DNA of 64,000 nucleotides from Micropterus salmoides (Eukaryota; Chordata; Actinopteri; Centrarchiformes; Centrarchidae). Positions within the stretch are counted from its first letter, which is position 1. Every line of letters begins with the position of its first letter. Shown here piece after piece: positions 46,086 to 58,126 of the stretch. The translations under genes and the position numbers were made by a program. The notes beneath the pieces are model-generated. The model worked only from the letters and a program-made list of their open reading frames with translations, was not told where the DNA came from and did no database searches. The stretch spans positions 5,903,490-5,967,489 of the forward strand of contig NW_024043372.1 of the NCBI RefSeq assembly GCF_014851395.1, read 5' to 3'.

Positions 46086-47300
46086 TTCCGTTCCCGTCCT
46101 CAATCTTCTCATGACTTTCTCCTCTTCTTCCTGCCCACTTCAAAAAACACCACTCCTTTACACCTAATGTTGACAGGAAGAAGCGTTGGCACACTCAGAT
46201 TCTTCTCCAATCTACTACAAGGTGACAAAAAAATGGGATGCTGACCTCCTGGATTCATCTGCTCCTGTCCAGCGCCGCTTTACACTGCACCCCTCCGCCG
46301 CAGACTTCACAATCATTTCTCCAGTCCAAATTCCCCCAGAAATACTTAGAAATCTTGTTCTTATGATGCGTCTTCTGCTTTTCTGCAGTGGAGTTTAGGG
46401 AACCTTTGGCAGGTTGCGGACTGGCATGGTGTCCCCATTTGTCTCACCTTCTTCAATCCAGGCCCCTCATTCTCCTACTTTTCTGGATGTTAAAGTTCCA
46501 GGTCTCTGGATTTCCCGTCTTTCATGACCTTACTGGATGAACCTCATCAGTTGAAGAGTCCTCCTCAACTCCTTCTCCTTGTGATTAAAAGAAAACAAAA
46601 ACTCTGTAAATGTTGTCCTCACAGTGTCTTAGTATGTTGTTGTGTATGTCTGTGCATGAAAAAGAGTGCTGTTGATAATATAAACAGTAGCAAGCCAACT
46701 AGAAAACATGCAGCCTTCACTGCATTAAATAGCATTAAGAATCTTACACACTCTATGTTGACAAGTTTTACTACTTTTCACATAATTGTGATCTGTGATT
46801 TGATCTGAGCTACATTTTTTGTGTGAAAAGGTTCTATACAAAATGTTTTCAATTATTTGTATGGTTGTTATTGGTATAAAACCTCCAGAGGGGCTAAGTG
46901 TGCACATCCAGTCAAAAGTAATCGAGTGACAGACAAAAACTATCACTGCAGGACACAAAGGACAAAGCTCTGCACACCTTCTCTCAACAACTCCTAATAA
47001 AACTGTTGAAGGCAATGTTTTGACAGAGATGCTCACAAGTCTTTGAGCTAGAGTCCAAGTCAGGTCTCAAGTCTCTCGTGGTTATTACGAATGTTTTATC
47101 ACCTGCTGCATTCAATCCAGGTTGCTAATAAAACTTCATTGCTCTGATAAACTACTGTAAGTCAACAAACCCTGTTGAGTTTCAAACCCTGTGTAAAGTT
47201 AACTAAACAATACTGTAAAGTTACATGGTCAACAATAAAGCTGTAACATTATTTTTAATTTACAGAGCACAACCATGTGATGTGCAATGCAGTTAATGAC
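46086..47300. other. Unassigned DNA
   Basis: Short open frames on both strands (e.g. 46,186-46,398 plus) have no recognisable motif. The sequence looks like decayed repeats. Confidence 0.3.
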
Positions 47301-47309
47301 AGCTTATTG

Positions 47310-48420
47310 TTGTGGTGGCAACCCAGCTGAGGGCGAGTGTCCTGTTTATTTCTCCTTTTTTTGCTTTTGATTCTGCTTTCCCCTGTTGTTCTGTTTTTTT
47401 CCTGTACTCTGCCGGCCTCCCTGTGTCTCCTCCCCTGCATGTGCTCTCTCTCTCTCTCCCTCCGCTCCTGAGCCCAGCCAACGACCCGCACCTGCATCTC
47501 GTCAGCCACCTCCTCTGCCTGCCACACCTGCCAGCAATCAGCCTCATCTCCGACAGTACTTCTACCCCGGTTCTCCAGCCAACCCCTGCTTGATCGTCGT
47601 TGATCCTTACCCGGGCGCCACTTCACCAGTCAAGCTCTCTCGTATTCTGCATCATTTCTGTTTCCCTGTGTGCTTTGTCTCCGCTGTGTCTAACCCTGTC
47701 TGTCTCACCTCCATCCTCTGCTCCGTCAGCTGGGCTCACCACCCTGCCCTCCCCTTCTACGGCATCCTCCCGGCTCCTCCCCGTGCCTCCTTGCTTCCTC
47801 GGTCCCCAGTGCCCCCGGCTCCCTTGTCTCAGTCCCCTCAGTTCTCCGTGCCTTCCCCCGGCATCCGCCACTCCCTCAACCCCGTTTCCCCTTTGTTATG
47901 ACCTGGCTCAAAAGGCGACAACAAAAGGGAGACACACCATGGTAAACAGTTAGCGTATGTTTATTTAATGAAAATAAACCAAATCAATTGTTACTTCAAA
48001 TTAACATAATTAAAGTATGAGTTATGTAGTCTGTGGTTTCAGTAGTGTCTGTGCAGGATGATGGTTGCATGAATGTATGTGTGAAGGTGTTGTAATATGC
48101 AAAACAAGATAAGCACCACAAAGCAACAGTCCAACCAAAGAAAACCAAACTAAATGGAACACCAGGGAGCCGGCCGCAGGTAGGTCTGATCTGGTCTTGA
48201 CAGCAGCTCCCTGCAGACTGAGAAAACAGTCCCAAATACTCTACAGGGCAATTAGCCCAGGTGCCCAGAGTTACTGCAATCAGCTCCTCCTCCACAAGAA
48301 AGAGAGAGAGAGAGAGACAGGCCACACTCATTCATGACCCCACAGGGCGTCACACCTTTTAATAAAGCCTGTGTTTCCCGAGTGTTGCGTTTGGGTCCAC
48401 TCTGTCCCCACACCATAGCA
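47310..48420 (+). repeat. LTR-like pyrimidine-rich repeat with nested insertion
   Basis: The C/T-rich stretch 47,340-47,895 and the end at 48,360-48,415 (gcgtttgggtcc...) resemble the interior and end of the solo LTR at 23,640. About 460 bp between them (47,896-48,355) is a different repeat with an (ag)n tract. The long Pro/Ser-rich open frame across it is a composition artefact. Confidence 0.45.
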
Positions 48421-48424
48421 CTTA

Positions 48425-49630
48425 TAAACTACTTTAAGTCAACACACCCTGCAGACTCTCAAACCAGCGTAATGTTAGGCGATAACTAAATAAAACTGTA
48501 GGGTTAGGCTACATGATCAACAATAAACCTGTAACCTCTTTCCAGCCAACGGCAGTAATTAACGTGATGGCAGCCTGCGGGACGTAAATGATTACGTTAA
48601 TCGACCACCACAAGTTTGGCAAGTAAACAAATGCTCGTTCAGCTTTTCATAACAAAACGACAGTCAGAGTAAACCTCCCTGTAGTTCGTAGCTGAAGCAA
48701 GAAGCAAGCTAACGTTAGATGGCCAATGCTGAGCTCAACATGTTCACTCACCACATATTTGCATTTAGCGGTTCTTTGTTTGGGCCATCATTTATGATGT
48801 TTTAAAGCCAAAGTTTATGATGATTGGCTCAGCAGCTGCCGGTGTTTGTTGTCCTCTCTCATGTACGGTCGCGCGCAGCAGATGTTACGTGTTACGTAGG
48901 CAGGTTATAGGTAACAGAATAACGGCAAGCTCATCAGACGTGTCCTAAAACATAAACATTGTTCACGAGTCCCGCGCCTCGAGTCTAAAGTCACTGTGTG
49001 TGCGACTTAAGTCGCACTTCAGTCCGAGTCTCTAACTCGAGTCCCCATCTCTGTGTTTTGATCTATGAGATTGGATCAAACCATTGCTTTCACAAGAATT
49101 ATTATTTGGAGTCCATGGTGTGCATACATTTTTCCTGAATTATTTTAATGCCTACCTTCACTTACATTTTTTAGAAAAAGATTTGATCATAATTGTTGAC
49201 ATTTAACAGGTTCTTGTCATGTACTGACCATAAAGAAAAGTTTAAAACCACAATAAACTGTTTGTTTTTTTTAAATTTTCAATTACAAGCAAAGGTCAGC
49301 TTTGATAGAAATTGAACTTGAAAGAATTTGACATTTTTCATGATTTCATGATGATTCTTTGAAGCACTGTGAACTGTCCTATCGTATTTTACATTAAACC
49401 ACAAAGCTTCTCTAAAGAGAAAGACGTGTCTATCCTGGAAAAAGAGAAGTGCACACAACAGATGATATTATACATAATATGATATGATACATAATTTAAA
49501 GCACTCAATGGGAGAAATCACACAAACAGAAAACATCTCAATCGTTAATAAATTAACAGTCACTGTCACGACCGATATAAAGCTTTGATTGGCATCACTC
49601 GATGCCAGAATGACAACGTTAGTAAAGTTA
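48425..49630. repeat. Inverted duplicate of 155-1480
   Basis: Reverse complement of the left-end block with about 5-10% differences. No gene. Confidence 0.75.
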
Positions 49631-49879
49631 GGGCGAATTAGATGCTGTATTAACTCTGCCAGGTATCCACGCCGTAAAAAGTGTGTTAGCTTTCAAACCC
49701 TATACTTCATATCAGCATTGAGTTGTAAAGAACAACTTTAGGTTAGCCAATCTACAAAATGACAGACGAAAATGACTCTGAACTAGTACAAACTTGAATA
49801 AAGTTGTCAAACAGTAATCTTAAAGCTATACTTTACAACGGTATCTTCCACGGCGAAAGCTTCTGCTATTCTTTTATTG

Positions 49880-50590
49880 GCGGTTGGCAAGACAGCTTAC
49901 ATGTTTTACAGTATACAGAATATAATACTTAAATATATCAAGAGGAAATTTAAACCTTTTTATATTAAAAAATTAAGAGTGGTAAATGCGTCACAGCATC
50001 CTTTAAAGATATTTTAGACGAAGGTAGAATGCCGCATAAAATCCAAACAGATGAGGGAAAAGTATCGTACACTTTACCACATCCAATGAGACTAAGGCAT
50101 CTGTAAGTAGAGCGCTTCAACAGGACTCGAAATCTAAAATGTGGCGTTATTTAACAGCCAATAATTCTAAACGATACGTAGATATATTGCAGGATTTAGT
50201 CACCTCCTACAATCATAGTTATCATTATAGTATTAAAATGAAACCGATTGATGTATTTAACAACTTGAATAAAACAAAAGATAAGAGTAATTTGTTTTAA
50301 ATATAAGGTGGGCGATACTGTAAGAATTTCAAAACTACGCGGCCCTTTTATAAAAAAATAAAAAATTAATATTGCATACAAAATTATACTGATAAAATTT
50401 CACTGTAAAGGAATGCGTGTCAAGGGACCCTCCTGTTTACAGGATAAAAGACTATGATGGCGAAATATTACAGGGAACATTTTATGAGCAAGAGATGCAA
50501 AAAGTTATTATAGATAAAAACAAAACATTTAAAATGGAAAAGATTTTATCTAGAAAGAAAAGGCAAGGCAGGGACATTAATGCCATCAGG
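49880..50590 (+). pseudogene. Polinton/Maverick-type retroviral-like integrase remnant
   Basis: From about 50,138 one frame reads MWRYLTANNSKRYVDILQDL and continues through a typical end of the integrase core (SYNHSYHYSIKMKPIDV). It then breaks up. After 50,430 a frame with YRIKDYDGEILQGTFYEQE resumes the C-terminal chromodomain-like part. Upstream pieces near 49,960-50,030 are compatible with the N-terminal region but heavily frameshifted. Integrases of this group insert the large self-synthesising Polinton/adintovirus-like DNA elements. This is a dead fragment. Confidence 0.7.
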
Positions 50591-50599
50591 CGTGTTTAT

Positions 50600-51215
50600 T
50601 TACTTTCTCTTATGCACATACACAACAGACATGTCTGAAAACAAGTCAGTTCTGAGTCTGAAATCATCAGTTTTCTTAGCTTTCAAATCAATCATCAAAT
50701 AACCATAAGGAACACTCGTAACATCATCGAAACAATCCATAAAAAAATGGCTCTTCCCAGGAAACATTTTTCTAACCATAAGCAAGACCTGGTATTTATC
50801 TCTAGGATTTTTAAACAAAACAAGATAAACGGTATTCAAATTAATAGTATGGCTAATTTTGCCTTGAGATACAAATTCTGAAATTTCTATGGTGCCCATA
50901 TTTTGTAAACACACTTTGGACCTCATTGTTATTACTAGCATCATTCATTAAATCATCAATAATAAGCAAATTGTATCTACAGGTAGTATCGTATCAATGC
51001 ATAAAGATAATGGTATACCGTCAACAAAATTTCTAATTTTAATAACAATGGCTGCCAACACAGAAAAAATAAAAATTATATACAGTGTTTTCAATCTGTT
51101 TTTGAAATTAGCTCATCAGCATTTTCAATCAACAGTTTCACAAAATGTGTTTTACCACTGTCTGAAGGACCTGACACAATCAGACTAAAAGGATGTTGTA
51201 GTCTAAAATAAAGGT
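50600..51215 (-). pseudogene. Polinton/Maverick packaging-type ATPase remnant
   Basis: Reading leftward, a Walker A motif GPSDSGKTHF lies at about 51,146-51,172. After frame breaks, a Walker B-like LLIIDDLMN is near 50,955-50,985. A long open C-terminal part follows (NLNTVYLVLFKNPRDKYQV, then FPGKSHFFMDCFDDVTS) down to 50,600. These are features of the FtsK/HerA-type genome-packaging ATPases of Polintons. The gene is broken between the motifs. It lies tail-to-tail with the integrase remnant and abuts the last visible TNF-receptor exon. Confidence 0.7.
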
Positions 51216-51239
51216 TACCACACCAAGCAAATCAGATGC

Positions 51240-54200
51240 TGGATGAGCTTCTCCAACAGAAAGAGAAACAAAATATATATATATATATGAAAAAACATAT
51301 TGTAAAAGGCAAATATAGCAACTAAGACAAATAGAACGATCAAGAAATAGGGATAATAATGAATCAGACACCCCTAAAAAGAACATAATGGCAAAAACAT
51401 ACTGTAATTGCAAGGTGCCAAATGAAAACCTTCTCTAGCTCCTAAGACTTAGTGGGAGCTATCACTACAGTACGCAGATTGATTTTTCCCTTACAGTTCT
51501 GTGTGGCTTCCCACTCTCTTACAAAAAAATCTAAACATGTCTTAGTTTTTGTTTTTGGCAGGGCTTGCACTTCCTTTTGTAGTCCTCATTATTAACAGAC
51601 ACTGAAAAAGAAAATATGAGGGTGAATGTGAATATTCTGAAACATGATATGGTCTCCCTTTGAGAGTGTTTTTATCATGCTGAATAAGTGGATCTTGCTG
51701 GTAGTCAAGATGGCGTCACCTACCTCCACATCTTGTAGATTGCATGTTTGGCAATTCCTTATATGGGGATTAGGGTTTGAGTTGTAGTATCCATCCTTAC
51801 AGTCACATACCACATTACTATTAAAGGTGCAGGGTTTTATTTCCTTCTCAATATCTGGGGGGAAAAATCAAAACACAGTCCTGACAATTTCTTATAATCT
51901 TCTTCAAATGTATGCTAAACCTGTTACAGCTCAGAACTGACTTTTAAGACAACATCCAACATAACCTGGAGTTAAAATGGATATACCAATCAGTGAATTA
52001 TTTTGATGTTGCTTTTATGAAACAAAACAGCCTTAACCTGCTACTTTGGATTTAACCTCCTAGAAAGGTATATTTCATCGCAGAATTTCAACTTCCCAAA
52101 CACACAATTGCTTGAGTCATCATTACCATATATTTTTTGCTATTTCTTTTTCTGTACTTCATCAGAATAAATTCTCATTATGAAAAGAGGTAAATCATAT
52201 TTCTATTTAGATATCCATAAAATACCAATCATACCAATATATTATTTCCCCACAAGCATGTATTTCTACCACCCAACTGTCAAGTAGATTGAGATCCCTG
52301 CGCACTAACAACACTCTAAAAGGCCCATTAAAGGCCATGGGACTGCGAGGTACTTTCCAATCTATAGTATTTGAACAAGATACTTACGACTACACGAGTC
52401 ACACCTCTGGCATTTCGGTATTAAGTTTGGTACTTCGGTGTATTTGTCGTTTCCACATTTTTTACATATGTACTGTCCTGCTCGATCCACACAGTCACCG
52501 ACCTTATGATATCCTGGGAAACGGTGTAGAAACGGAGAAAGGGAATGAGTTAACCTGTGATAATTCCACAATAATTCTTCAACACAAGGCCAATGCATGC
52601 AGTTCCTTGTTATAACTTACCAGCTGGACACATTGCATAACATGAATTACTGGTTTGTTCCGTCGGCTCTGTGTAACTCTGTCCAGTGGAAAGGAAGGCA
52701 AGTGTCAGTGAGAAAACCTGAAACAAAAGAGGAGGTATGAAGAGGTGAGGTACTGTGTGGAGAGGAAGATGCTAACAAACCAACTGGCCTGACATTTTCA
52801 CACCACAGCTGCCATCAAGAAGGGCAAGCAAGGTTCAGAACAACTCGTCAAGTCATTGCACAGCCATATGTTGCTTTTTCATTTTCATACATCTTTGATA
52901 TCAAGCAAGCAGGTCTTCAGCTTGGTGGATAGGTTAGTGGTGATCTTTAACTCCTTGTGGACTACCCTGAATGAGGCCAGAGGATCAGTATGAGTGGCAC
53001 AAACATTTTAAAGGGTATCAAAAACCTGGCATAAACATGGCAGTGGGTGCCCAGATTATACCCTCATCTTAAGCCATTCTCAATCAGTCCTAAACAAGGG
53101 TTTGCCAATTTCCTGATGGTCAGATGGAGCCATGAAACAATCAAAACTGTAGGTGCCCATTACCTGATGCAACTTGATGAGGAATGAACCTGACCAATTG
53201 CTAACTGCCAGAACATTTCTGATCTTTGTGAGCTGCAGCTCACTATTATTTTTTTTACCAAAACCCCTGAAGAGGTCCTTTACACACATTTTCTAGCCTA
53301 CACATTTTCTAGCCTACAGTTTGAATGCCAAGTCAATGAGGGAGGCAGAGAAGAGAAAATAAAGCAAAATAGGAGCCTTATGAAAGAGCTGTTTAAAGTT
53401 AAAAAGAATCTAAATCTTAAGAGCCCCAGAGCTCAGTTTAACAAGGTTGCTACTGGTACGAATTGTGTGGATTTATTCATTCACCTCCTCCTGGACCCAG
53501 CACACCACCTAACAAATGTTGGCTGCCCAATAATAATACATATCATTCGGCAGTTCTCCATCTCCCTTCTGCCATTCTGAAAACACGTGTGTTCATTTAA
53601 TTCCTTGAAAAGTGACCTTGGTAAAAGAATAGTATTGGTATAAAAAATGTATTAATCACCAGAGTTAAATCTGCCAGCCAGCAACAAAAGAAGGGTTGAC
53701 TACTACTCAATATCTTGTTTGGCTTTATCCAGGGCTATCTTAAAATTATTGCGAAACAAATTCTTATATCTTTCAGTCACAGACACACCTAAATATGTAA
53801 ATCTTAGAGCAGTTAATTAATCAATTAGTTGACTGTCGGAAAGTTAACCAGCAACTATTTTGATCACCGCAAAATTGTCAACCCTTCAGTGGTTCCAGTC
53901 TATAAATAATGGATATTTTCTGTTCTTCTTTGTAAACTGAATATATTGGACTGTTGGTCAAACATAGTAGGACATATGAAGATGTCAGCTTGGACTTTGG
54001 GAACACATATTGCTATTTGCTGACATTCTACAAACCCAATGTAATAAAGAAAACCATCGGTAGATTAAACAATAATGCAAATAAGTTTAAGTAGCAGTCT
54101 GATCAATTTATAAGGTTATTAAATGTGTAGACTTATTTTTGCTACCAGAGCGGCAAGACCACATTAGAGAGCCCCATTAACCAAGAGACCTCTGCCACTT

Positions 54201-54568
54201 CACTCATCCACATAACTTCAAGTTTCCTATCAATCAGCATTACAACTTTGGTGTTTTGCAGCAACTGATAAGAAGCAACATGATAAGCCAACAGTGAGAT
54301 TGTGTGTGTATATACGCACTTTATGACTTTCTCACATTACTCAAGGACATACAAATGACAAGTTCTTAAAAGACCATAAGCGACATACTGTGTGTTTGTT
54401 CGGTTGCTTTCATGGCAACAGCAATAATGTGACAGACACTACAGTTCCTGTATCAGTGAGTAATGACTATCTGAAATCCACTCACAGAAACTAAAATAAA
54501 GTGTCGCTGAAATGACGACGACAAAATAAAATGATCTGTACTGGATTGCTTACCAAGACAAAGTCCAT
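51240..54568 (-). CDS. Fas-like TNF-receptor superfamily gene, left palindrome copy, 3'-truncated
   Basis: The exons read leftward. Exon 1 (54,554-54,568) is MDFVL. Exon 2 (52,621-52,717) completes a signal peptide (VFSLTLAFLSTG) and starts the first Cys-rich domain (CYAMCPAG). Exon 3 (52,388-52,513) has GYHKVGDCVDRAGQYICKKC and KCQRCDSC. Exon 4 (51,724-51,854) has CTFNSNVVCDCKDGYY and NCQTCNL. Splice sites and phases agree (0, 1, 1, 0). Exon 5 (from 51,601) continues the Cys-rich repeats, but an A-rich run near 51,550 carries an apparent 1-base frame break. A transmembrane-like stretch (YFLIVLFVLVAIFAFYN) lies at about 51,300-51,374. Polinton sequence starts right after it and no death domain is seen. 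The best match is a Fas-type receptor; a signalling-dead or decoy form is inferred. Confidence 0.65.
53080..53580. other. Intronic sequence of the left arm (no gene)
   Basis: Short open frames here (53,080-53,289 minus and 53,380-53,580 plus) recur in the right arm (56,351-56,563 and 56,076-56,276) only because the arms are duplicates. They show no domain and lie in intron 1 of the receptor copies. Confidence 0.5.
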
Positions 54569-56924
54569 GTTTGAAGAGTTGTCCGTGAGCAAGTTAAACA
54601 ACCAACTTTTCAGAGTAGTGTGAAAAACAGGAAACACAGTAAGAACACATACCACCACTTACATCCAACCCCTGTATCCGGCTCTTGAATTAGTCACACA
54701 CATGTCCACAGTCCTTGTGTCTGACACTGTTTTCACAGAGGCGGAGTTATTGGAATCAGGCAAAGGAACTCCTGCGCTGGCGTTGCCACCAAGAGTCATG
54801 TCACTGTATGTGACAGTGTGTGTGGGGGGTGTTATGTGATCTTTACTGTGTTTCCTGTTTTTCGCACTACTTCCCTGAAAACTCCAAAGAACTGACATCT
54901 CTGACTTACAAACACCGACAGACATACACGCAGGGTTCCTTTAACACTTTATTTGAGTCAGCTTTAAAAGGAACAGATGGCTAAAAGTCAGATTGCCTCA
55001 TTCAGTGAGTAAATTGAGTTATATCTGGTGATATACTGCAATAATCAAACTTTTTTTTGGTCTTCAAATGAGTGAAACTAACAACCATCTAAAGTTGGTT
55101 GTAAGCAATCCAGTACAGATCATTTTATTTTGTCGTCGTCATTTCAGCGACACTTTATTTTAGTTTCTGTGAGTGGATTTCAGATAGTCATTACTCACTG
55201 ATACAGGAACTGTAGTGTCTGTCACATTATTGCTGTTGCCATGAAAGCAACCGAACAAACACACAGTATGTCGCTTATGGTCTTTTAAGAACTTGTCATT
55301 TGTATGTCCTTGAGTAATGTGAGAAAGTCATAAAGTGCGTATATACACACACAATCTCACTGTTGGCTTATCATGTTGCTTCTTATCAGTTGCTGCAAAA
55401 CACCAAAGTTGTAATGCTGATTGATAGGAAACTTGAAGTTATGTGGATGAGTGAAGTGGCAGAGGTCTCTTGGTTAATGGGGCTCTCTAATGTGGTCTTG
55501 CCGCTCTGGTAACAAAAATAAGTCTACACATTTAATAACCTTATAAATTTGATCAGACTGCTACTTAAACTTATTTGCATTATTGTTTAATCTACCGATG
55601 GTTTTCTCTATTACATTGGGTTTGTAGAATGTCAGCAAATAGCAATATGTGTTCCCAAAGTCCAAGCTGACATCTTCATATGTCCTACTTTGTTTGACCA
55701 ACAGTCCAATATTCAGTTTACAAAGAAGAACAGAAAATATCCATTATTTATAGACTGGAACCACTGAAGGGTTGACATTTTTGCGGTGATCAAAATAGTT
55801 GCTGGGTAACTTTCTGACAGTCAACTAATTGATTAATTAACTGCTCTAAGATTTACATATTTAGGTGTGTCTGTGACTGAAAGATATAAGAATTTGTTTC
55901 ACAATAATTTTAAGATAGCCGTGGATAAAGCCAAACAAGATATTGAGTAGTAGTCGTCATCCCTTCTTTTGTTGCTGGCTGGCAGATTTAACTCTGGTGA
56001 TTAATACATTTTTTATACCAATACTATTCTTTTACCAAGGTCACTTTTCAAGGAATTAAATGAACACACGTGTTTTCAGAATGGCAGAAGGGAGATGGAG
56101 AACTGCCGAATGATATGTATTATTATTGGGCAGCCAACATTTGTTAGGTGGTGTGCTGGGTCCAGGAGGAGGTGAATGAATAAATCCACACAATTCGTAC
56201 CAGTGGCAACCTTGTTAAACTGAGCTCTGGGGCTCTTAAGATTTAGATTCTTTTTAACTTTAAACAGCTCTTTCATAAGGCTCCTATTTTGCTTTATTTT
56301 CTCTTCTCTGCCTCCCTCATTGACTTGGCATTCAAACTGTAGGCTAGAAAATGTGTGTAAAGGACCTCTTCTTCAGGGGTTTTGGTAAAAAAAATAATAG
56401 TGAGCTGCAGCTCACAAAGATCAACAATGTTCTGGCAGTTAGCAATTGGTCAGGTTCATTCCTCATCAAGATGCATCAGGTAATGGGCACCTACAGTTTT
56501 GATTGTTTCATGGCTCCATCTGACCATCAGGAAATTGGCAAACCCTTGTTTAGGACTGATTGAGAATGGCTTAAGATGAGGGTATAATCTGGGCAGCCAC
56601 TGCCATGTTTATGCCAGGTTTTTGATACCCTTTAAAATGTTTGTGCCACTCATACTGATCCTCTGGCCTCATTCAGGGTAGTCCACAAGGAGTTAAAGAT
56701 CACCACTAACCTAGCCACCAAGCTGAAGACCTGCTTGCTTGATATCAAAGATGTATGAAAATGAAAAAGCAACATATGGCTGTGCAATGACTTGACGAGT
56801 TGTTCTGAACCTTGCTTGCCCTTCTTGATGGCAGCTGTGGTGTGAAAATGTCAGGCCAGTTGGTTTGTTAGCATCTTCCTCTCCACACAGTACCTCACCT
56901 CTTCATACCTCCTCTTTGTTTCAG

Positions 56925-57251
56925 GTTTTCTCACTGACACTTGCCTTCCTTTCCACTGGACAGAGTTACACAGAGCGGACGGAACAAACCAGTAATTCAT
57001 GTTATGCAATGTGTCCAGCTGGTAAGTTATAACAAGGAACTGCATGCATTAGCCTTGTGTTGAAGAATTATTGTGGAATTATCACAGGTTAACTCATTCC
57101 CTTTCTCCGTTTCTCCGTTTCCCAGGATATCATAAGGCCGGTGACTGTGCGGATCGAGCAGGACAGTACATATGTAAAAAATGTGGAAACGACGAATACA
57201 CCGAAGTACCAAACTTATTACCGAAATGCCAGAAGTGTGACTCGTGTAGTC
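56925..57251 (+). pseudogene. Fas-like TNF-receptor, right palindrome copy, exons 2 and 3 only
   Basis: Exon 2 (56,925-57,021) and exon 3 (57,126-57,251) are open, keep all Cys and have correct splice sites (tcag/gtaagt, ccag/gtaagt). Compared with the left copy there are six substitutions, all changing amino acids: R/P, A/V, A/V, E/K, L/I, K/R. The segment holding exon 1 with its ATG is deleted. An unrelated ATG at 55,068 is in frame with the retained intron-1 donor at 55,101 and could in principle supply a start. A Tc1 remnant begins about 40 bp into intron 3 and later exons are missing. Probably a non-functional partial copy. Confidence 0.7.
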
Positions 57252-57289
57252 GTAAGTATCTTGTTCAAATACTATAGATTGGGTTGGTT

Positions 57290-58011
57290 GGTAGAAATCC
57301 CAGAGCGGGGTTGGCGCATTTGCAGAAGCTGCCAACTTTCTGCAGAGTCGAGCTACAGACCTCCAAATGTCATGTGGCCTTCAGATTAGCTCTAGAAGAG
57401 TGCGTAAAGAGCTTCATGGAATGGGTTTCCATGGCCGAGCAGCTGCATCCAAGCCTTACATCACCAAGTGCAATGCAAAGCGTCGGATACATGGTGAAAA
57501 GCACGCCGCCACTAAACACTAGTGCAGTGGAGACGTGTTCTCTGGAGTGACGAATCACGCTTCTCTGTCTGGCAATCTGATGGATAAGTCTGGGTTTGGC
57601 GGTTGCCAAGAATGGTACTGGCCTGACTGCGTAAAGTTTGGTGTGGGGGTGTTCAGGGGTTGGCTTAGCCCCTTAGTTTCAGTGAAAGTAACTGTTAATG
57701 CTTCAGCATACCAAGACATTTTGGACAATTTCATGCACCCAACTTTGTCGAAACAGTTTGGGAATGGTCCCTTCCTGTTCCTACATGACTGCGCACAAGT
57801 GCACAAAGCAAGGTCCATAAGTTGGATAAGTGAGTTTGGTGTGGAGAACTTGACTAGTCTGCACAGTCCTGACCCCAACCCGGCAGAACACCTTTGGGAT
57901 GAATTAGAGCAGAGATTGCGAGCCAGGCCTTCTCATCCAACATCTGTCCCTGACCTCACAAATGCGCTTCTAGAAGAATGGTCCAAAAGTCCAATGAACA
58001 CACACAGCTGA
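57290..58011 (+). pseudogene. Tc1/mariner transposase remnant
   Basis: Visible pieces of a fish Tc1 transposase in shifting frames are HVAFRLALEECVKSFMEWV, PSLTSPSAMQSVGY, GPFLFLHDCAQVHKARSI (the second catalytic block, normally HDNAPVH) and DPNPAEHLWDELEQRLRARP (third acidic residue). The stop at 57,549 and frameshifts make it inactive. Terminal inverted repeats are not visible. It sits at the point where the right TNF-receptor copy loses its downstream exons. Confidence 0.8.
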
Positions 58012-58079
58012 TTACCTGTTTTAGAACAGTATATTGACGTTTTTTAAAAGGAAAATCTTTACAATATATGTTGATTATA

Positions 58080-58125
58080 ATAACAAGATTTCTATTTGAA
58101 ATTATATAATATAATAATAATAATA
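58080..58125. repeat. (ataat)/(aat)n microsatellite
   Basis: A short AT-rich run of aat units. Confidence 0.6.
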
Positions 58126-58126
58126 A

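Larger units (their letters stand above)
52358..57281. repeat. Large palindrome with ~2.2-kb arms carrying divergent TNF-receptor copies
   Basis: The left arm 52,358-54,553 is matched in reverse by 55,101-57,281. The exons coincide exactly in length (97 and 126 bp). Similarity extends in patches into the central ~550 bp: 54,608-54,655 mirrors 54,838-54,880, so the true centre is near 54,745. The arms differ by scattered substitutions and small indels, too many for a cloning artefact but few enough for a recent event or ongoing arm-to-arm conversion. Confidence 0.85.

Noticed and set aside
47255..47626. Minus-strand 123-codon Arg/Glu-rich ORF
   Set aside because: Complement of the same pyrimidine-rich tract; composition artefact.
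47386..47901. 171-codon Pro/Ser-rich ORF
   Set aside because: It lies in a C/T-rich repeat related to the LTR at 23,640; the openness follows from low-complexity composition.
55068..55100. Alternative exon 1 of the right receptor copy as a firm call
   Set aside because: Eleven in-frame codons before a retained donor are easily due to chance and would not make a signal peptide; kept only as a question in the findings.
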